From contig GG745335.1 in assembly GCA_000151295.1 (NCBI GenBank), forward strand, positions 1,576,489 to 1,589,917: a stretch of 13,429 nucleotides of DNA. The letters run 5' to 3'. Shown in pieces: positions 9,345-13,429 of the stretch. The notes under the pieces were generated by a model that did no database searches, had not been told where the DNA came from, and saw only the letters and a list, made by a program, of their open reading frames with translations. The translations under genes and the position numbers were made by a program. The first letter of the stretch is position 1, and each line of letters starts with the position of its first letter. Source of the stretch: Allomyces macrogynus ATCC 38327 (taxonomy: Eukaryota; Blastocladiomycota; Blastocladiomycetes; Blastocladiales; Blastocladiaceae).

Positions 9345-10607
9345 ATGGCCGCCCCCGTCACCTCCCCCCCTGCTGCGAACTGAAACGCAAGCCGTCCTGC
9401 CGGGCCTCACGGCCGAGACGACCTTGCACGACGATGTCCACGCGACCGTGACGGTGCTGCACGCGACCCCGGGGCACGCGGCGATTGGCCACTTCCACGG
9501 GGTCCTCGGCACGCACTCGACCAACGCCGACGTCTTTACGGCCGCGATTGACGCACGGCTCGATGTGGCGCTGTCGGGCGGGACTGTCGGTCTTTTGTTA
9601 CGGCCACAAGGGTGCCGGCAAGACGTACGCGATGCTTGGGAAACCCGGGCTCGAGCACGGGTTGTACTCGCTCCTAACGGACCGACTCCTCGCGCGGCTC
9701 GACGAGCGTGCGGCTTGTGGAGCTGCACAACAAGAAAGTCTACGACTTGCTCGATGACCGGTCCGAGTGCCACATGCGCGAGAACGCCGACGGCGAAATG
9801 CAGGTCCGCGGCCACGTCAAATTGCTAGAGGACGGCCGCGTGTACGCAATGAACCAGCGGTCCGTGCTCGTCAAGAGTACTGACGACGCGGCCGAAGTGC
9901 TGGCCGTCGGGCTCGCGCACCGTGCCGCGGGCGCGTCATCGCTCAACGACCAGTCGTCGCGGTCGCACGGCGTGCTTGAGTTGGAAATCGTCAACGATGA
10001 CTTGATTCGTGCGCGCGATGAAGTGGCCGAGGCCGAAGCGTCCGCGATCCCGCTCGGAAAAGCCGCGATTGACCGGAATATCGGGTTCTGGACAACGAGC
10101 GGGTTCGTGCGCATGGACGGGCGCACGATGGTGCTGACATGCGACGACGACGCCAGCGTCGACGTGAGCGACTGGATGGACCGTCTGCGGCAGGAAGCTG
10201 CCGAAATCAAGGCGGCGGAGGCCGCGTCGCAGGAAGCGAACCGCGCACACGAGGTGGCGCGGCAGCGCGAGCGCGACGTGATTGCCGAAGCCGATGGCGC
10301 GATTGGTGGCAAAGTCCTGCTGGTCGATTTGGCGGGCGCCGACAAGGACGACCGCGACCTGGCCAAGGCGGGTACGACGCGCGAGGAAAAGGCCGAGTCG
10401 ATTTAAATCAACAAGAGCTTGCTGGCGCTCCAGGTGTGCATTACCGCGATTGCGTCGGGAGTCGGGAAGCCGCCGTTCTGCGACAGTACGCACACGCGCG
10501 TGTTGGCGCCCGTGGTCAGGCCGGCGTCGGGCCATCCGGCTGCGTCGATCATGGTTGTGAACGTCTCGCCGAGCACTGAGATGCAGGAATTTGATGATTT
10601 TCTCCAG
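9345..10607 (+). pseudogene. Kinesin motor domain, kinesin-13-like, broken by frameshifts and a stop
   Basis: Kinesin motifs appear in the right order but in three frames. From the ATG at 9345 the frame closes at TGA 9381-9383. Frame 1 then carries the pre-P-loop part (to about 9588). Frame 2 carries VFCYGHKGAGKTYAM, with the P-loop at 9602-9625. Frame 3 carries VELHNKKVYDLLDDR from about 9708, switch I NDQSSRSH (SSRSH 9954-9968), switch II LVDLAGAD (DLAG 10326-10337), TREEKAE, then a TAA at 10404-10406 directly before INKSLLALQVCITAIA and VNVSPS. The KVYDLLDDR...CMRE-like start and SLLALxxCIxAI pattern resemble kinesin-13, which depolymerises microtubule ends. The N-terminal RVRP strand is not seen. 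The FRESKLT element is degenerate (FCDSTHT), and readable homology ends near 10607. About 104 extra residues separate switch I and switch II. No GT-AG splice I tried repairs the breaks. Assembly errors are the main alternative to true decay. Confidence 0.8.
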
Positions 10608-10913
10608 CGTTGCTACCTCCCTTGTACATTTTATTTGGTCGTTTGGTCGGAGATCAATGAAGAGTATCCAATCGCTGTGCTGTTGTCAACGACATGGACG
10701 CGCGGTGAGGAGGGCCTTTGTATCGTGACCAGCATTATTCTTGCACGACTCTCGCACAATCACAAACCAAATCGCCCCCGACGGCCAGACTATGTCTACG
10801 TGACTACTACGTGTTCTGATGTACATTGTGCGTGCCAAGTCTTCTCCACTCCATCCATGTCGCATCAATCGGCCTCTCCAGTCCTCTCCTCTCATCCCAT
10901 CATTTCAAATGAT
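10608..10913. other. Short intergenic region between convergent units
   Basis: This lies between the end of readable kinesin homology and the stop codon of the minus-strand coiled-coil gene. It is richer in A and T than its flanks, as expected for two facing 3' ends. An open frame crosses it on the plus strand, but its sequence has no kinesin character and it runs antisense into the next gene. No polyadenylation signal of the AATAAA type is seen. Confidence 0.5.
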
Positions 10914-13429
10914 CTACCAATGCTGAGCCCCATGCCCATACGCCGCGACCCCACGGCGCGCAAACCCCAGCGGCGGCGGCACCTGCATCCCGTGCACATC
11001 CACGGCGCTATCCGCAGCCCGCGCGCGGCGCACATGCGGCGGCGGCGGGTAGGGCATCCCATTTGTCGGCAATGTCGTCTCAACCCAGCGCTTTGCGGGC
11101 TTGCTCGCAACGCGCGACGAGGACGCGTCGGCGGTGGGCGGTACTGCCCACATCGGCGCCATCGCCCATCCCGCAGCGGCTGCCGCGGCCGCATCGTGCG
11201 GAGAGGCCCGCACCCACCCACCGGCGGTGGGCACGGCCGTGTAGGACGGGTAGTGTTGGCCGCGTACGGCCGAGCCGGCATGGTCCGGCGCGGCGTAGGC
11301 CATGGGCCACCCAGGCGGCGCCTGGTAGTAGCCCAGGTGCGGCACGTGTGGGACGGCGCACGGGTCCGGGACCGATGGGAACGCGGGCGAGTGGCGCGGT
11401 TGCTGGGACGCCTTGGGTGCGGCAGGCTTCGATGCAGGTACCGGCTTGGGTGCGGCGGGCGGCTCAACGACGGCTATGACGGTCGGCGGGTCCCAGGGCC
11501 CCGACGGGATCGCGGCCCTCGGCCAGGACGTGGGCGTGGAGATGGTCGATGCCGTGCTCGGGAGCGACGCAAACGATGCTGGCGCGCCCGAGTCCTCGTC
11601 GTCGAGGCTCAGGACAAACGGCGCCATGTCCGTGAACTGGTCGTCGCCCGACTCGGACGCTTCGGTGGCAAAGTCGACGTCGTCGGTTTGGATCTCCATG
11701 TCGGTCTTGGCAACAGCGGGCGTCGACACCGCCGCTGAGAGCGCGGCGACTTGCTGCTTTAGCTTGAAGATCCGCGCGAGCGCCACGAGCTGCGTGAGCC
11801 GCACGACACTGATCCGGGCGCGCGCGGTCTGCTGGCCCTCGGCGATCCGAGACGTGATCATCTTCGTCAGCTGCTGCACGTTGGCACAGGCACCGTCCGT
11901 CTCAGTCGCCGCGTCCGCAGTCACGACCATGCGTCCTGCACCCTTGTATCCCGCCACAGCCTTGTCAATCGCCGCCGCGTGGCTCCGGCGCTCCGCATCC
12001 AACTGCTTCTGCAACGCGTCAGCGCGCGCCTTTTCGCGGTCGCACTCGGCCTTGGCTTTCGCGAGCCACTTGCTCGGGTTCACGAGGCACGACGACGCCG
12101 ACGCCGACGCGGCCGTTGCCGCATAGACACGCGTCGACTGGCTCTCTTCGAGCTTCTTGATCTTCTCCTCGGCATGCACAAGCTTGGCCTTGAGCGTGTC
12201 GACGAGCGGGTGCTTGCCGGCATCGCGCTTCATCTGCGCCAGCTTGGTCCCCATTTCCTCGACCTTGGCCTTGGCCGCGGCCTCATTGGCTTTCGCCGCG
12301 GCCTCCTTGGCCTCGGCGCGCACGAGTAGCTCGGCCATCGTCTTGCGCTGCGCGACGGCCGCGTCGCGGTCCTTGGTCAGCGCGACAAACTTGGTGCGCG
12401 CGCGCTCGAGCTTGGCCTCGGCTTCGGCCATCGCCGCGACTTCGGCCGCCTTGGCGCGCTGCACCTGCTCACCGAGCGCGGCCCGTTCGGTCACCCCGGC
12501 CTCGCGCTCCTTGGCCACGGCCGCCAGCTCGACCCGCAACGACGCAATCTCGGCCTCGAGCAACTTGCTCGACTTGGTCTGCGCGACGCGTGCCTCGGCG
12601 GCCTCGCACCGCCGCTTGAGCGCCTTGACCTCGCGGTCGGCCTTGTCGGCGCGCGCCTCGACCTCGGCCTTTGCGCGTTGGCACTCCTTCAAACTGCGCA
12701 ATCCGACAGCCGCATCCTTGACTTTTTGCTCGAGCGCGACTTTCTCGTCCTTGACTTTTTCAAGGTCGGCCTTGTCCTTCCTTACTTTTGCGAGCTCCTT
12801 CTTGGTCATAGTCCACGCCGCCTCGACTTCCGCGACCCCATCGGCCGCCTTATTCTTAGCCTCAGCCAACTGCGTCCGCAGTCGCGCGACTTCCTCTTGC
12901 AGCTGGTCGGCGCACTCGGTCGCAGCCGCCGCGGTCGCAGAGGAGACGACCGCGTTCATGCTCGCGGCGGCCGCGGCGTCGCGCGCTTCGGCTATCCGTG
13001 CCTCAGCGTCAGCGCGCGCCTTGGTGATGGCCGCGTCGGTATGTGTTGCGGTCGAATCGATCGCAAAGGGTCGCGCGCGCTTGGTCGCTGCAGCAGCCGT
13101 GGTGGTCGCGGAGGAGTCGTCCGCGAAGTGCACGCGCTTGGCGGGCACGTGCTTGGTGGGCGCAGCCGAGAGCGGAGTGTTCTCTTGAAAGTCGGTCGGC
13201 GGCGTGGCGGTGGAAGAGCTGGTAGTGGCGGCCGGGCCTCCGAACGTGAACGACAACGGTGCCGTCGAGGCCTTGGCATTGCAGCCGTTGGCAGCGCTCG
13301 CCGCCATGGCTGCCACGGCTGTCGGGACGTAAAACTTGAACTGCGACGGATCCGTGACGGTTGTGCCGTTGCCGACGGCGGGGTTGTTGAACAGACCAAA
13401 CCTGAGCTGCGCGGCGGGCGCCTTGGCGG
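10914..13429 (-). CDS. Long coiled-coil protein with Pro-rich tail, 5' end possibly outside the window
   Basis: The frame ends in TAG at 10914-10916 and stays open to the right edge. The first in-window ATG is at 13316 (context GCCATGG, 800 residues), but the 37 upstream codons look protein-like (RFGLFNNPAVGNG), so the true start may lie outside. Numbering from 13316: residues 1-90 are low complexity with a basic RVxF-type motif KRVHFADD at 60-67. Residues about 93-400 form a long Ala/Lys/Glu/Arg coiled coil with heptad-like spacing. Shorter helical pieces lie at about 416-456 and 480-532. An acidic stretch with EIQTDD is at 541-546. Residues 575-800 are Pro/Ala-rich with GYYQAPPGWP and a run of Ala near 709-715. 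There is no signal peptide or membrane segment. A cytoskeletal or centrosomal scaffold is a reasonable guess, but no family is recognised. It is convergent with the broken kinesin. Confidence 0.8.
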   Translation of the reverse strand, partial: AKAPAAQLRFGLFNNPAVGNGTTVTDPSQFKFYVPTAVAAMAASAANGCNAKASTAPLSFTFGGPAATTSSSTATPPTDFQENTPLSAAPTKHVPAKRVHFADDSSATTTAAAATKRARPFAIDSTATHTDAAITKARADAEARIAEARDAAAAASMNAVVSSATAAAATECADQLQEEVARLRTQLAEAKNKAADGVAEVEAAWTMTKKELAKVRKDKADLEKVKDEKVALEQKVKDAAVGLRSLKECQRAKAEVEARADKADREVKALKRRCEAAEARVAQTKSSKLLEAEIASLRVELAAVAKEREAGVTERAALGEQVQRAKAAEVAAMAEAEAKLERARTKFVALTKDRDAAVAQRKTMAELLVRAEAKEAAAKANEAAAKAKVEEMGTKLAQMKRDAGKHPLVDTLKAKLVHAEEKIKKLEESQSTRVYAATAASASASSCLVNPSKWLAKAKAECDREKARADALQKQLDAERRSHAAAIDKAVAGYKGAGRMVVTADAATETDGACANVQQLTKMITSRIAEGQQTARARISVVRLTQLVALARIFKLKQQVAALSAAVSTPAVAKTDMEIQTDDVDFATEASESGDDQFTDMAPFVLSLDDEDSGAPASFASLPSTASTISTPTSWPRAAIPSGPWDPPTVIAVVEPPAAPKPVPASKPAAPKASQQPRHSPAFPSVPDPCAVPHVPHLGYYQAPPGWPMAYAAPDHAGSAVRGQHYPSYTAVPTAGGWVRASPHDAAAAAAAGWAMAPMWAVPPTADASSSRVASKPAKRWVETTLPTNGMPYPPPPHVRRARAADSAVDVHGMQVPPPLGFARRGVAAYGHGAQHW

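Noticed and set aside
9357..9391. A GTCACC...GCAAG pair considered as an intron repairing the first frame change of the kinesin.
   Set aside because: It is only 35 bases long and joins to frame 2, while the homologous reading continues in frame 1.
10372..10415. A GTACGA...AAG pair that would splice out the in-frame TAA of the kinesin.
   Set aside because: It would remove the conserved TREEKAE and INK residues, is only 44 bases long, and leaves the wrong phase into SLLALQ.
10419..11738. Long plus-strand open frame continuing past the kinesin homology.
   Set aside because: Kinesin character stops near 10607; the rest is Arg/Gly-rich antisense of the Pro-rich tail of the coiled-coil gene.
12157..13188. 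Long plus-strand open frame (343 codons) opposite the coiled-coil gene; also one at 11413-12126.
   Set aside because: These are antisense to a strongly biased Ala/Lys/Glu coding sequence. GC-rich third positions remove stop codons from the opposite frame, and the translated text is Ala/Ser-rich without motifs.

Overview
The window is GC-rich nuclear DNA of a eukaryote, most probably an early-diverging zoosporic fungus such as a member of Blastocladiomycota. Three things support this. The alpha-aminoadipate reductase of the fungal lysine pathway is present. One gene is split by short spliceosomal introns of about 65-77 bases with GTACG-type donors and CTGAC branch sites. There are also remains of a kinesin-13-like motor, a family found mainly in flagellated lineages and missing from yeasts. 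The phylum assignment is inference; the splicing signals and the lysine enzyme are seen directly.

Layout from left to right. (1) 3-1790 (+): the 3' end of LYS2, holding the carrier domain and the thioester-reductase domain; the adenylation part lies off the left edge. (2) 1791-2478: an intergenic region ending in a 15-base poly-C run just before the next start codon. (3) 2479-7255 (+): a ten-exon gene for a protein of about 1375 residues that I do not recognise. It has a tentative PH-like segment, a serine-rich linker and a helical C-terminal half. Its exon-intron structure was rebuilt here; all phases agree and the total length is a multiple of three. (4) 7490-8281 (-): a small, less certain two-exon gene of about 238 residues, convergent with (3). 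(5) 8282-9344: about 1 kb of non-coding DNA ending in a CCAAT and TATA promoter. (6) 9345-10607 (+): a kinesin motor domain, closest in motif pattern to kinesin-13. It is broken by three frame changes and an in-frame TAA, carries a large insertion between switch I and switch II, and is truncated at its 3' end. (7) 10914-13429 (-): a long Ala/Lys/Glu-rich coiled-coil protein with a proline-rich tail and an N-terminal RVxF-type (PP1-docking) motif. It is open to the right edge of the window.

The genes do not form an obvious functional cluster. LYS2 is a housekeeping gene, and the others could belong to cytoskeletal or signalling roles, but only the kinesin assignment rests on clear family motifs. 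The most notable items are the decayed (or mis-assembled) kinesin with its unusual internal insertion, the rebuilt multi-exon gene with a 35-base micro-exon, and the candidate PP1-docking motif in the coiled-coil protein.
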